A model generated the notes under the pieces. It was not told the origin of the DNA. It saw only the letters and a program-made list of their open reading frames with translations, and did no database searches. Shown one piece after another: positions 1-7,417 of a DNA stretch of 17,340 bases (its first letter is position 1; every line of letters begins with the position of its first letter). The stretch lies in the NCBI GenBank assembly GCA_947624535.1, contig CANQKU010000009.1, forward strand, positions 1 to 17,340, read 5' to 3'. Position numbers and translations under genes: made by a program. Source of the stretch: an uncultured Bacilli bacterium. GTDB taxonomy: Bacteria; Bacillota_I; Bacilli_A; RF39; UBA660.

Positions 1-278
1 TCATATACTTCTACACGAGGAGGAATATACTCAGCTTGTGGAGCTTCTTCCATAGAAACTTCCTCAACTTTTACATTAAGTGGTGTAATCTCCTCTTGCT
101 CTATAACTTTTGTTTCAGTAACACGATTAGAAGATGACATATTTAAAACATTAACCTTATCTTCATTACTTTTCATTACTTTAGGTTTATTAGAAACTTC
201 GCTTTGTAATACTATAGCAATCACAATCATAATTGTTCCTAAAAGTGATAATATAGCACTCATAGCTTTTCTTTTCAT
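1..278 (-). CDS. Membrane-anchored extracytoplasmic protein, 5' part only
   Basis: The first 92 codons are visible; the gene continues past the left edge. The ATG at 278 follows GAGGTG at 10 nt. Residues 1-6 are basic (MKRKAM), followed by a hydrophobic helix at about 7-25 (ILSLLGTIMIVIAIVL). After that comes a polar, Glu/Val/Pro-rich stretch typical of a low-complexity linker between a membrane anchor and an outer domain. I see no lipobox cysteine and no clear signal-peptidase site, so a single-pass N-anchored protein is more likely than a secreted one. The functional domain lies outside the window, so I assign no role; wall hydrolases and LysM proteins often have this N-terminal plan. A TATAAT lies upstream at 331-336. 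Confidence 0.75.
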   Translation of the reverse strand, partial: MKRKAMSAILSLLGTIMIVIAIVLQSEVSNKPKVMKSNEDKVNVLNMSSSNRVTETKVIEQEEITPLNVKVEEVSMEEAPQAEYIPPRVEVY

Positions 279-427
279 AACAATTATTCACCTCATTTTT
301 GTACTTACATACAAATTAAACGTAACTATAATTATACTATCATAATAATTACTACTAGTCAATTTACAAGAATCTTGTCAACTACTATGTAAACAAAAGT
401 ATAAAATGAAGAAATAACTACTAAAAC

Positions 428-443
428 CTAATAAATTTATTAG
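428..443. repeat. 16-bp perfect palindrome, possible weak terminator
   Basis: CTAATAAATTTATTAG is self-complementary and lies 38 nt beyond the stop of the ABC membrane gene at 481. On the minus strand GTTTTAG follows it. It has no GC core and only a short U run, so it would be a weak terminator at best. An operator or a chance AT palindrome is equally possible. The rest of 279-480 holds the leader of the gene at 1-278 and nothing else I can name. Confidence 0.3.
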
Positions 444-480
444 ATCCTACTATATTATATGTAAAAAATTTAAATATTTT

Positions 481-2043
481 CTACTTTATTTTAAAAGTAA
501 TATAAGCCCTCTTATAAACTAATCTCAAAGAAATAATAATATAACTAACTGTTATTAAAATACCAAATACACATAATAAAGTTGGATTTACTTTTATTGT
601 AGTTAATATATAACAACAAAAATATGTTAAAAATTGAACTATCGAATACCTAAAATCTTTCATCTTCATATCTTTACTATATGGTTGCAATAAATAATAA
701 ATTACTAGGTAATGAACTGAGAAAAATATACTAATTGAAATAATAAAAATAAATATTAATAAATAATCTAATAAGATCTTTTTACTAGCTATACATAAAA
801 TAAGTATTAGACCTATATCAATTACTAAAGTTGGAATTAAATTAATTTTTATTAAAGTAGTTAATCTTTTTTTAAATAATTGTACTATTACTTTAGGTTC
901 TTTATAAAAGTTATATGATAGCATCGCATGATCGCAGTTAAAAAAGAAAGCCTGTGTAATTATTGCACCTCGATTAATAAAATACATTATAAAAATAATC
1001 CATGGCAAGTTAGTAATTAAATATTTATAGATAGTTTGATTATAATTAGGAAATTCAAATAGTATAACAATACCAATAATAATTAAGATACTACTTACAA
1101 TTCCTAATAATTTAGCACTTCTAAGAAGAATAGCTCTATGTCGTTCAAAAAAAATAGTATTAAATAAGTCATAGCCTTTTTTATTCTTTAATTTCTTTTC
1201 TGATATTTGAATATCTTTATCACTAATATTTACCATAAGTTGTCTTGTAGACATATCTTCATTTTCATAATCCATTATAGTTTTATAGGTATTTAGTCCT
1301 TTATAAATAGTATCATAGTCATTCATATGAGTTAAATAATAAAATTCATAGCTAGCTATAAAAGAAAAAATAATTGCAACAATAAGAATTAGTTTTGGAT
1401 AAAAATATAAGTTAAAAAATGGTAATATACTAATTACTAATCCAAAGATAATAACTAAAAAATAAAGTGACTCTGTTAATAAGCGAACATGATTTTTTTT
1501 ATAATACTTTATATTAATAGCTTCCCCTATTGTCTTACTAAAAAAACTAAATAAACTAAGAAGAGGCACTATCCAAAAAGATATATGCAAAAAGCTACAA
1601 ATAATCATTAAATACATACTATTTAAGATAAAATTTACAACTGACTGATAATAATACTGACTAAGTATAAAATCTTTAGCATCCATTCTTAATAGAGTTA
1701 TACACAAATACTTCTTTTTACTAATAGACATCATATAAGTATTAATTATCATACCAATAACTGAAAATACAAAATAAATATGAATAAAAGTATAGTTAAT
1801 ATCTCTACTAATTAACTTAGCTAAAAAATAAATAATTAAAAAATAAATTCCTCTAAATAAAAATAATTTAAATAAAGAATAAATACCACTCAAAAAACAA
1901 ATTACTTTTTTAACGTTTGGCATTTCATATAAATTTTTATTAGATAAATTTTTTAATATAGGTATTTTTTTTAAGTGGTAAATTACAGAATTAATAGCGT
2001 AACAAAAATCTATTTGAAAAGATAATTTTAAGGTATTAAACAT
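481..2043 (-). CDS. ABC transporter membrane protein, about 12 TM segments
   Basis: This is a 520-residue, very hydrophobic protein. Its start codon lies inside the end of the ATPase gene (the two overlap by 8 bp, ATGTTTAA), so it is translationally coupled and forms the permease of that transporter. Two hydrophobic halves flank a long polar loop at roughly residues 240-305, which includes acidic and lysine-rich stretches, and a basic tail ends the protein. The 520-residue length and roughly 12 helices fit a fused two-lobe permease of the ABC-2/EcsB-like exporter type. The conserved ABC2 domain is not obvious by eye. The substrate is unknown; neighbours give no immunity, lantibiotic or drug cue. 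The stop is TAG. Confidence 0.8.
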   Translation of the reverse strand: MFNTLKLSFQIDFCYAINSVIYHLKKIPILKNLSNKNLYEMPNVKKVICFLSGIYSLFKLFLFRGIYFLIIYFLAKLISRDINYTFIHIYFVFSVIGMIINTYMMSISKKKYLCITLLRMDAKDFILSQYYYQSVVNFILNSMYLMIICSFLHISFWIVPLLSLFSFFSKTIGEAINIKYYKKNHVRLLTESLYFLVIIFGLVISILPFFNLYFYPKLILIVAIIFSFIASYEFYYLTHMNDYDTIYKGLNTYKTIMDYENEDMSTRQLMVNISDKDIQISEKKLKNKKGYDLFNTIFFERHRAILLRSAKLLGIVSSILIIIGIVILFEFPNYNQTIYKYLITNLPWIIFIMYFINRGAIITQAFFFNCDHAMLSYNFYKEPKVIVQLFKKRLTTLIKINLIPTLVIDIGLILILCIASKKILLDYLLIFIFIISISIFFSVHYLVIYYLLQPYSKDMKMKDFRYSIVQFLTYFCCYILTTIKVNPTLLCVFGILITVSYIIISLRLVYKRAYITFKIK

Positions 2044-2743
2044 TTTTAGTATCCTTTAGAGCTTGAATAATTTTATTTTTATAAGTTTTTTGATTAAGAT
2101 TTTCCTTTTCTATTAATTCTAATTTTTGATTATTTAATATAACAATTTCATCACATAAATCTAAAGCTAATTCTAATATATGAGTAGAAAAAATAATAAT
2201 GTGATTTTTCTTCATGTTTTTTAATATTTTTTTAAATTCATCTTGGGCAACAATATCTAGTGAAGTTAAGGGCTCATCAAGAAGTAAAACTTTAGTATCT
2301 GCTATAAAACTAATTAACATTTGTATTTTTTCTTTCATACCATGGGAATAATCTCTTAAGAGTTTATTTTGATCATTTTTATCTAATTGAACTAATTTAA
2401 AATATTCATCAATAGATTTTGGATTTGGTATTTTATCTTGATTAATCTCTAAAAAAAATTGTAAAAATTCTTTACCTGTTAAAAATTCAGGAACAACTGG
2501 AGTTGATAAGACATAGCCAATATCATGGATATCTAAATTAGTATGACAATTTTTACTAGTTAGTTCAAAAACACCACTATTAAATTCAATATCACGATTT
2601 AAACAATTAAAAAAAGTTGTTTTACCTACTCCATTTCTACCAATTAATCCATATATTTTACCTTCTTCAAATGTAAATGATGCTTCGTTTAAAATTAGTT
2701 TACTACCATATGTTTTAGTTAAATTTTTTACTTCTAATTTCAT
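2036..2743 (-). CDS. ABC transporter ATP-binding protein, EcsA-like
   Basis: This 235-residue nucleotide-binding subunit energises the membrane protein encoded just downstream. The Walker A is G35-T42 (GRNGVGKT), the signature is Y132-K137 (YSHGMK), the Walker B runs through D156-E157 (VLLLDEP) with a D-loop SLD, and the switch His is H188 (STHIL). The Q-loop region (GYVLSTPVVPEFLTG, about 77-90) has no glutamine at the usual place. A substituted Q-loop with a P-x-L-T motif is what I recall for EcsA-type ATPases, as is the degenerate YSxGMKxK signature. AGGAGG lies 6 nt before the ATG. An extended -10 at 2764-2772 drives a two-gene operon. The family call is firm; the EcsA affinity is moderate. 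Confidence 0.92.
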   Translation of the reverse strand: MKLEVKNLTKTYGSKLILNEASFTFEEGKIYGLIGRNGVGKTTFFNCLNRDIEFNSGVFELTSKNCHTNLDIHDIGYVLSTPVVPEFLTGKEFLQFFLEINQDKIPNPKSIDEYFKLVQLDKNDQNKLLRDYSHGMKEKIQMLISFIADTKVLLLDEPLTSLDIVAQDEFKKILKNMKKNHIIIFSTHILELALDLCDEIVILNNQKLELIEKENLNQKTYKNKIIQALKDTKNV

Positions 2744-2763
2744 AACTTCCTCCTGATAAAGTC

Positions 2764-2772
2764 ATTATATCA
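2764..2772 (-). promoter_or_regulatory. Extended -10 promoter of the ABC operon
   Basis: On the minus strand TGATATAAT gives a perfect TATAAT with the TGN extension. A TTAACA lies 15 bp upstream, which is short for a -35. The predicted start site leaves a leader of only about 14 nt that contains the AGGAGG. Confidence 0.65.
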
Positions 2773-2798
2773 TAAATATAAACATGTTAAAATAAAGA

Positions 2799-2828
2799 AA
2801 AAGTCGAAAAATAATTATTTCGGCTTTT
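2799..2828 (-). terminator. Terminator after the ankyrin-repeat gene
   Basis: An inverted repeat of 11-bp arms (AAAAGCCGAAA / TTTCGACTTTT, minus strand) with one C-A mismatch and an 8-nt AT loop is followed by a U-rich run (CTTTTTCTTTATTTT). It starts 2 nt after the TAG stop. On the plus strand the mismatch becomes a G-U pair, so it may also act weakly the other way. Confidence 0.65.
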
Positions 2829-2830
2829 AA

Positions 2831-3526
2831 CTATATAGATGACTCTAATAACACCTGATTAATCATACTATCTAAATATTTAGATTTATTCTTTAGCATT
2901 TCATCTTTAATAATTTTCATATTTCTTTTAATATTAGTAATTAATTCTTTCATAATAGGTAGTAGACCCTCTTTTTTATCTAGACTATCTATAATAATAG
3001 TTAAATTATCTACTTTTGAATATCTACCATAATATGAACTTTTTATATAAGTATCATATATTTTTTTGAAAGAAATAATATCTATCATATTAAAACGATT
3101 ATCTTCTAGTACTTTCAAAGTAGCATAGATTGAATTTTCATGGATTGATTTATCTAAGATGGTTTCACCTTTTTTATTCTTTATATTAGGAATAAAATTT
3201 CTTTTTCTTTTTAGTGATTTCATAATATCAATAACTTGCATATCATGGATTGATACTAAGTAATGGGCGAAAGTATTTCCATCGATATTTTGGTGATTGA
3301 TATCCCAGTCACTTCTATTCATATATTTTAATACTAAGTCAAATTCTTTAGCTTTTAATAATCTTATCATAATATTATTACCAGCTTCATCGGTAGTATT
3401 AATATCTACTTTTTTCTTTGAAATAACATAATCTACTAAATCCATTTGAGAATTTTTAATTAAATCGAAAATCAGGGATGGATCATCTTCACATGCTTTT
3501 ATGACATTTTCTTTTTTATATACCAT
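2831..3526 (-). CDS. Small ankyrin-repeat protein
   Basis: This is 231 residues with no signal peptide or membrane segment, so it is cytoplasmic. Three ankyrin-like units can be read at about residues 36-65, 69-100 and 104-137. Each opens with an Asp/Asn-x-x-(N/D)-x-x-G-(N/E)-T/N type turn (DINTTDEAGNN, DINHQNIDGNT, PNIKNKKGET) and continues into a helix pair. The C-terminal 90 residues are Lys-rich helix with no recognised fold. Ankyrin units bind proteins; the partner is unknown. The start at 3526 has AGGTG 5 nt upstream. A longer reading from 3556 is rejected because its ATG lies at or before the predicted transcript start. The gene is a single unit between its own promoter and terminator. 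Confidence 0.75.
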   Translation of the reverse strand: MVYKKENVIKACEDDPSLIFDLIKNSQMDLVDYVISKKKVDINTTDEAGNNIMIRLLKAKEFDLVLKYMNRSDWDINHQNIDGNTFAHYLVSIHDMQVIDIMKSLKRKRNFIPNIKNKKGETILDKSIHENSIYATLKVLEDNRFNMIDIISFKKIYDTYIKSSYYGRYSKVDNLTIIIDSLDKKEGLLPIMKELITNIKRNMKIIKDEMLKNKSKYLDSMINQVLLESSI

Positions 3527-3557
3527 ATTAACACCTCTATTCATGTGACAATTCAAT

Positions 3558-3586
3558 ATTTTACCACAAATCTATGAATTTGTCAA
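3558..3586 (-). promoter_or_regulatory. Promoter of the ankyrin-repeat gene
   Basis: TTGACA (3581-3586), a 17-bp spacer, then TAAAAT (3558-3563), read on the minus strand. This is a near-consensus SigA-type promoter, and it fixes the translation start at 3526. Confidence 0.85.
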
Positions 3587-3675
3587 TTTTTTGGCTTCTA
3601 TTTAGATAGTGGTAATATCTAGAAAAAATTATTCACATTCTTAGTTAATTTTATGTTTTTTTATATATTTCTATG

Positions 3676-3701
3676 AAAGTTAGCAGTTTTTAACTAACTT
3701 T
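3676..3701 (-). terminator. Hairpin across the sigma-factor stop codon
   Basis: Arms AAAGTTAG (3676-3683) and CTAACTTT (3694-3701) enclose a 10-nt loop, and the TAA stop of the sigma gene lies in the 3' arm. No U tract follows on the minus strand, so it is a candidate terminator or an mRNA 3'-end protector rather than a standard intrinsic terminator. Confidence 0.4.
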
Positions 3702-5284
3702 TTAGGTGTTGATTTTTGTGGAATTTCTAGGGGTGTTAATGGCATCGGATAGATGATATTTTTGTCTATTTCTTTTGAAGTTTTATCTTTAACTTGCTCT
3801 ATATTACTAATAATTGGATTATTTTTTTCAACAGGTGTTTCTTCCTCTACTTTTATTAATGACTTTACATTGATGCTTGCTTTAGTTGGATTATCCATAT
3901 AGTCAGCATAGTATTTTATAATTTGAGATAATTTTATTTTTCTCAACGCTTTTTTTATAACTTGAGAAATTCTTTGACGAGTAACCCCATATATGTCTCC
4001 AATTTGTTTATATGTCCATTCAACACCATCAATTAGACCAAAATGTAATTTAATTACTTGGCTTTCTTGTTCAGTTAATTTAACTTTTTGAAATAATTTA
4101 TCTATATCTTGTGATAATTCACTATAATCTTCATATGGTGAGTTATTATCAGATATCATAGATCCTATTGTAGCAGTAGCATCATCAGTAATCTGCATAT
4201 CTAAAGATACAGGTGAGTTTACTTGTCTAATTAAATTTAGCGTCTCTTCAGACATTTTTACTTCTTTAATCAATTCCTGTTGTGTTGGCGTATGATTTAA
4301 CTCATTCATTAACTTTGACTCAGCCATATTTATCTGGTTCATCTTTTCAACTACATGCACTGGTATTCTAATAGTTCTAGCCTTATCTGCTATTGAACGA
4401 GTAATACTTTGACGTATCCACCAGGTAGCATAAGTTGAAAAAGTATAGCCCTTATCTAAGTCAAATCTCTCAATTGCTTTTGTTAGACCAAAATACCCCT
4501 CTTGGATCAAATCTAAAAAATCCATACCATAATGCCTATTTTGATACTTTTTAGCAATTACTACCACTAATCTTAAGTTATGTTTAATAAATAAATCCTT
4601 AGATTGTGTATCTCCTAATTTAGCTTTTTTCAACAGTTCAATATTTTTCTCATTTGATAATGGTGGATATTTATTAAGCTCTCTAAAAAATTGTTGCTCG
4701 GCACTTAAGGAGATTTGATCATCTTGAGAAATTAAAGTATCATCTTCTATATTTTCCTCATTTGAATTATTATATAAAATAGAATAAACCTCTAACATTG
4801 AAGAAAAAATCTCTTCTTTTAGTAACTCATTATTATCTATAATACCATTAGAAATATCTTTCAATAAATATTCAATCTCACTATATTGATTAATTAAATA
4901 GGCAAATTCATCAAAATTAGGTACATAATCCAAGTCATTAAAATACTTTATCATAGACTTTAACTTTTCTAAATTAGTATTTTGATCAGTTGAAAAGTCA
5001 AGATATTGATTAGCATAATTAATAAATATAGAAGAATTTTCATCTTGATATAATATATTTTTAATTTTCTGATCAATAATATTAATAAATACTTTTTTTA
5101 AATAGGCTATATCATTAATATCTTTTATATTTGAACTTATTTCTATTAAGCCTTGATTTATTAATTCCATAAATTCAGTTGTTGAAAAGTCTGCAAAGTG
5201 ATAATCTTTTCGTAAACTTTCAATCATGGGTTGTAGTAATTTTAATAAAAAATCATTGTATTGCATCTTATTTTCAAATATCAT
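3680..5284 (-). CDS. Sigma-70 family factor with N- and C-terminal extensions
   Basis: This 534-residue RNA polymerase sigma subunit has region 1.2 at about 194-225. Region 2 is at 226-300, with the -10 reading helix STYATWWIRQSITRSIAD (Q292 and T295 match E. coli Q437 and T440). Region 3 is at about 302-375 and region 4 at 395-452. The -35 helix reads GVTRQRISQV, where SigA/RpoD proteins have GVTRERIRQI. Residues 1-190 are an acidic helical extension unlike a sigma 1.1 domain I know, and an 80-residue Pro/Lys tail follows region 4. A primary SigA is usually about 370 residues and sits near dnaG. This one follows a phospholipase D gene by 27 bp, so it may be a group 2 factor, although a primary factor with extensions is not excluded. 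A strong GGAGGTG lies 5 nt before the ATG. Confidence 0.9.
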   Translation of the reverse strand: MIFENKMQYNDFLLKLLQPMIESLRKDYHFADFSTTEFMELINQGLIEISSNIKDINDIAYLKKVFINIIDQKIKNILYQDENSSIFINYANQYLDFSTDQNTNLEKLKSMIKYFNDLDYVPNFDEFAYLINQYSEIEYLLKDISNGIIDNNELLKEEIFSSMLEVYSILYNNSNEENIEDDTLISQDDQISLSAEQQFFRELNKYPPLSNEKNIELLKKAKLGDTQSKDLFIKHNLRLVVVIAKKYQNRHYGMDFLDLIQEGYFGLTKAIERFDLDKGYTFSTYATWWIRQSITRSIADKARTIRIPVHVVEKMNQINMAESKLMNELNHTPTQQELIKEVKMSEETLNLIRQVNSPVSLDMQITDDATATIGSMISDNNSPYEDYSELSQDIDKLFQKVKLTEQESQVIKLHFGLIDGVEWTYKQIGDIYGVTRQRISQVIKKALRKIKLSQIIKYYADYMDNPTKASINVKSLIKVEEETPVEKNNPIISNIEQVKDKTSKEIDKNIIYPMPLTPLEIPQKSTPKKLVKNC

Positions 5285-5311
5285 TTTAACACCTCCTTAT
5301 TTAATTTTTTC

Positions 5312-6817
5312 CTACATTAGTGGTGCAAATAAACGTAATATAGCTTGCCATAGATTTTTAAAAAACTTACTATGGACTTCTTCTTTTGTTACTTGGTGAG
5401 ATTTTTCCATAGCTTGGGTTATATCTTTATAGATATCTTTAATAGCTTTTACTTCTCTCATTAAGACTCCACATTCAAAATGTAGATATAAACTACGATA
5501 ATCTAAGTTAATAGTACCTACTGTTGCTACTACATTATCACTTATAAATACTTTACTATGAACAAAACCCTCAGTGTATTGATATATTTTTACGCCACCT
5601 TTTATTAAGGTTTCAAAATATGACTTAGTTAGAGAATAAACAACTTTTTTATCAGGTATGCCTGGAACTACTAACCTAACATCTACTCCTTTTTTGGCAC
5701 TACGAGTTAAGGCATTAATCATATCGGTATCAATAATTAAATAAGGAGTATAGATATAGACATATTTTTTAGCTTCATTAATCATATTTAAATAGACGTC
5801 TTCTCCAACAACCTCATCATCTAGAGGACTTTCTCCATATGGAGCTACATATCCTTTTTCTTTTGAGAGTGTTTTAAATTGATACTTGAATTTTTTATAA
5901 TCTAGGTCATCTTTTCTATAAGAGTTCCAAATACTTAAAAACATTACTGTAAAATTCCAAACAGCTTCACCCTTAATTCTAATAACATTATCTTTCCAAT
6001 GACCATGAGGATGAACTAAATTGATATACTCATCAGATATATTGATACCTCCAGAAAAAGCAGTATGACCATCAATTATTGTCATTTTTCTATGATCACG
6101 ATTATTCATAATAACCCCTGCGAATGGCTTTAACTCATTAAAAGCAATACATTTTATACCAAAACTTTCCAAGTGTTTTGGATAATTACTAGGTAGCATT
6201 GCAAGAGAACCCATATCATCATAAATAACTCTTACATCCACCCCATTTTGAGCCTTATCTTTTAAAATCTCTAAAATACTATTCCACATAATTCCTTGAT
6301 TGATAATAAAATATTCTATAAAAATAAACTTTTTAGCTTTCTTTAGTTCCTCTAACATTACAGGAAAAGCATCATCACCAATTGAATAATAATCTACTTT
6401 ATTATTTTTGGTAACAGGAAACTTAGCAAAATCACTAATATATTTTAAATCAGTATACCCATATTTTTCTATCTCTTTTTTTACTTTACTATCTTGTTTT
6501 AAATACTTCCAACTATCTTCAATTTCTTTATTAATACTTTTTAGTCGTTTACTTCTATGAATATTTCTACCAATAATAATAAATAATAAAGACCCAACTA
6601 GTGGAAAAATCATAATTATAATAATCCAAGGTATAGTTGCACTTAGTCTTTTACTTTCTTTAATCATCCATAAAACAATTAAAATACTCAATACACTGTA
6701 AAAAATACCAATAATTTTAATATACTTACCTAAAAATAAATAAACAGATAATGACAAACATATTTGTAAAATAATACCTAAGGCAACAATACTACCTCTT
6801 CTAACTGCCATCTTCAT
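5312..6817 (-). CDS. cls: Cardiolipin synthase (phospholipase D family)
   Basis: This 501-residue membrane enzyme would join two phosphatidylglycerol molecules into cardiolipin and glycerol. Hydrophobic helices at about 8-30, 35-52 and 60-82 give the usual N-terminal anchor. Two HKD motifs follow: H242-x-K244-x4-D249 (HRKMTIIDG) and H420-x-K422-x4-D427 (HSKVFISD), each with the trailing Gly/Asn of the PLD fold. Length and plan match Firmicute Cls. The ATG at 6817 has only a weak purine-rich site (GGAAGAAG); an in-frame ATG two codons on is an alternative. The gene leads the sigma-factor gene with a 27-bp gap and no terminator between, so the two are probably co-transcribed. A transphosphatidylation role is known for the family; the exact substrate is inferred. 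Confidence 0.93.
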   Translation of the reverse strand: MKMAVRRGSIVALGIILQICLSLSVYLFLGKYIKIIGIFYSVLSILIVLWMIKESKRLSATIPWIIIIMIFPLVGSLLFIIIGRNIHRSKRLKSINKEIEDSWKYLKQDSKVKKEIEKYGYTDLKYISDFAKFPVTKNNKVDYYSIGDDAFPVMLEELKKAKKFIFIEYFIINQGIMWNSILEILKDKAQNGVDVRVIYDDMGSLAMLPSNYPKHLESFGIKCIAFNELKPFAGVIMNNRDHRKMTIIDGHTAFSGGINISDEYINLVHPHGHWKDNVIRIKGEAVWNFTVMFLSIWNSYRKDDLDYKKFKYQFKTLSKEKGYVAPYGESPLDDEVVGEDVYLNMINEAKKYVYIYTPYLIIDTDMINALTRSAKKGVDVRLVVPGIPDKKVVYSLTKSYFETLIKGGVKIYQYTEGFVHSKVFISDNVVATVGTINLDYRSLYLHFECGVLMREVKAIKDIYKDITQAMEKSHQVTKEEVHSKFFKNLWQAILRLFAPLM

Positions 6818-6854
6818 ATTTTTAAACCCACTTCTTCCAAAATATATTTCTACT

Positions 6855-6863
6855 ATTATACCA
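6855..6863 (-). promoter_or_regulatory. Extended -10 promoter of the cls-sigma unit
   Basis: Minus-strand TGGTATAAT: a perfect -10 with a TGN extension and no good -35 at 17 bp. It leaves a leader of about 30 nt before the cls ATG and is divergent from the plus-strand promoter at 6944-6972. Confidence 0.6.
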
Positions 6864-6943
6864 CAATAATAAATATATAGTGCATAAATTTAATATAGTT
6901 TAAATTTATATTATAATTTACTTATTGGCATACTATAAGTTAA

Positions 6944-6972
6944 TTGTTAAAACTAATATTGTATGCTATAAT
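6944..6972 (+). promoter_or_regulatory. Strong plus-strand promoter of the orphan gene
   Basis: TTGTTA (6944-6949), a 17-bp spacer ending in TGC, then a perfect TATAAT (6967-6972). Having both a -35 and an extended -10 suggests a strong constitutive promoter. The expected start site near 6979 leaves a leader of about 19 nt carrying AGGAGG. Confidence 0.85.
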
Positions 6973-6997
6973 TAAAGTATATTTAGGAGGATTTTTT

Positions 6998-7381
6998 ATG
7001 GATGATCAACAAAATTATGATTTTTATAGTTATGGAATGAGAATAGCTGGTGATATTTATTCAAATGGAGCTAAGTTAGCTCAAGAGGTTGAAGAAAAAT
7101 ATGGAGAAGATGCTAGATTAGAATTTGAATGTGGATTTAATATAGGAATGACTAAAAGTTCATTTAACTCTATTGAAAGTTTTACTGTTGATAGTTTAAA
7201 TTCAGGTAAAGTTTTACACGGAAAAACTAGCGAAGATAATAATTTTAGAAATAATTCTTACTTTGGAACAAAAGGTGTATCTTCAAAATATGATAGTGAA
7301 GGTAGATATAATCCACCTGGTAAAGAAACTCGTAAAGAAGATGAAAGAGGAACATTTTCTTCAACACCTAAAGCTAGATAA
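6998..7381 (+). CDS. Hypothetical small soluble protein
   Basis: This is 127 residues that I do not recognise. The ATG at 6998 has a perfect AGGAGG (6985-6990) 7 nt upstream; the longer frame from 6944 is rejected because its ATG-less start overlaps the promoter. There is no signal peptide or membrane helix. Residues 1-75 look ordered, with an amphipathic helix near 16-35 (RIAGDIYSNGAKLAQEVEEK). Residues 80-127 are Gly/Ser/Lys/Arg-rich and probably disordered (SSKYDSEGRYNPPGKETRK). A single cysteine lies in ECGFNIGMT. It is the only plus-strand gene here, has its own strong promoter and ends in a strong terminator, so it is an independent unit that is probably well expressed. Confidence 0.85.
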   Translation: MDDQQNYDFYSYGMRIAGDIYSNGAKLAQEVEEKYGEDARLEFECGFNIGMTKSSFNSIESFTVDSLNSGKVLHGKTSEDNNFRNNSYFGTKGVSSKYDSEGRYNPPGKETRKEDERGTFSSTPKAR

Positions 7382-7384
7382 GTT

Positions 7385-7414
7385 AAAACAGTATGGAAAA
7401 AGCCATACTGTTTT
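7385..7414. terminator. Bidirectional intrinsic terminator
   Basis: A perfect 12-bp stem (AAAACAGTATGG / CCATACTGTTTT) with a 6-nt loop has A/U runs on both ends. It lies between two convergent genes that end 36 bp apart (7381 plus, 7418 minus), so it can stop transcription from both sides. Confidence 0.92.
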
Positions 7415-7417
7415 ATA

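Noticed and set aside
331..362. TTGACT...TATAAT promoter for the left-edge gene
   Set aside because: The spacer is 20 bp and there is no TGN extension. The TATAAT may function, but I cannot support the pair as a promoter.
3527..3556. Longer start of the ankyrin-repeat protein at 3556
   Set aside because: It is at or before the predicted transcript start (about 3551) and reads through the ribosome site that serves the ATG at 3526.
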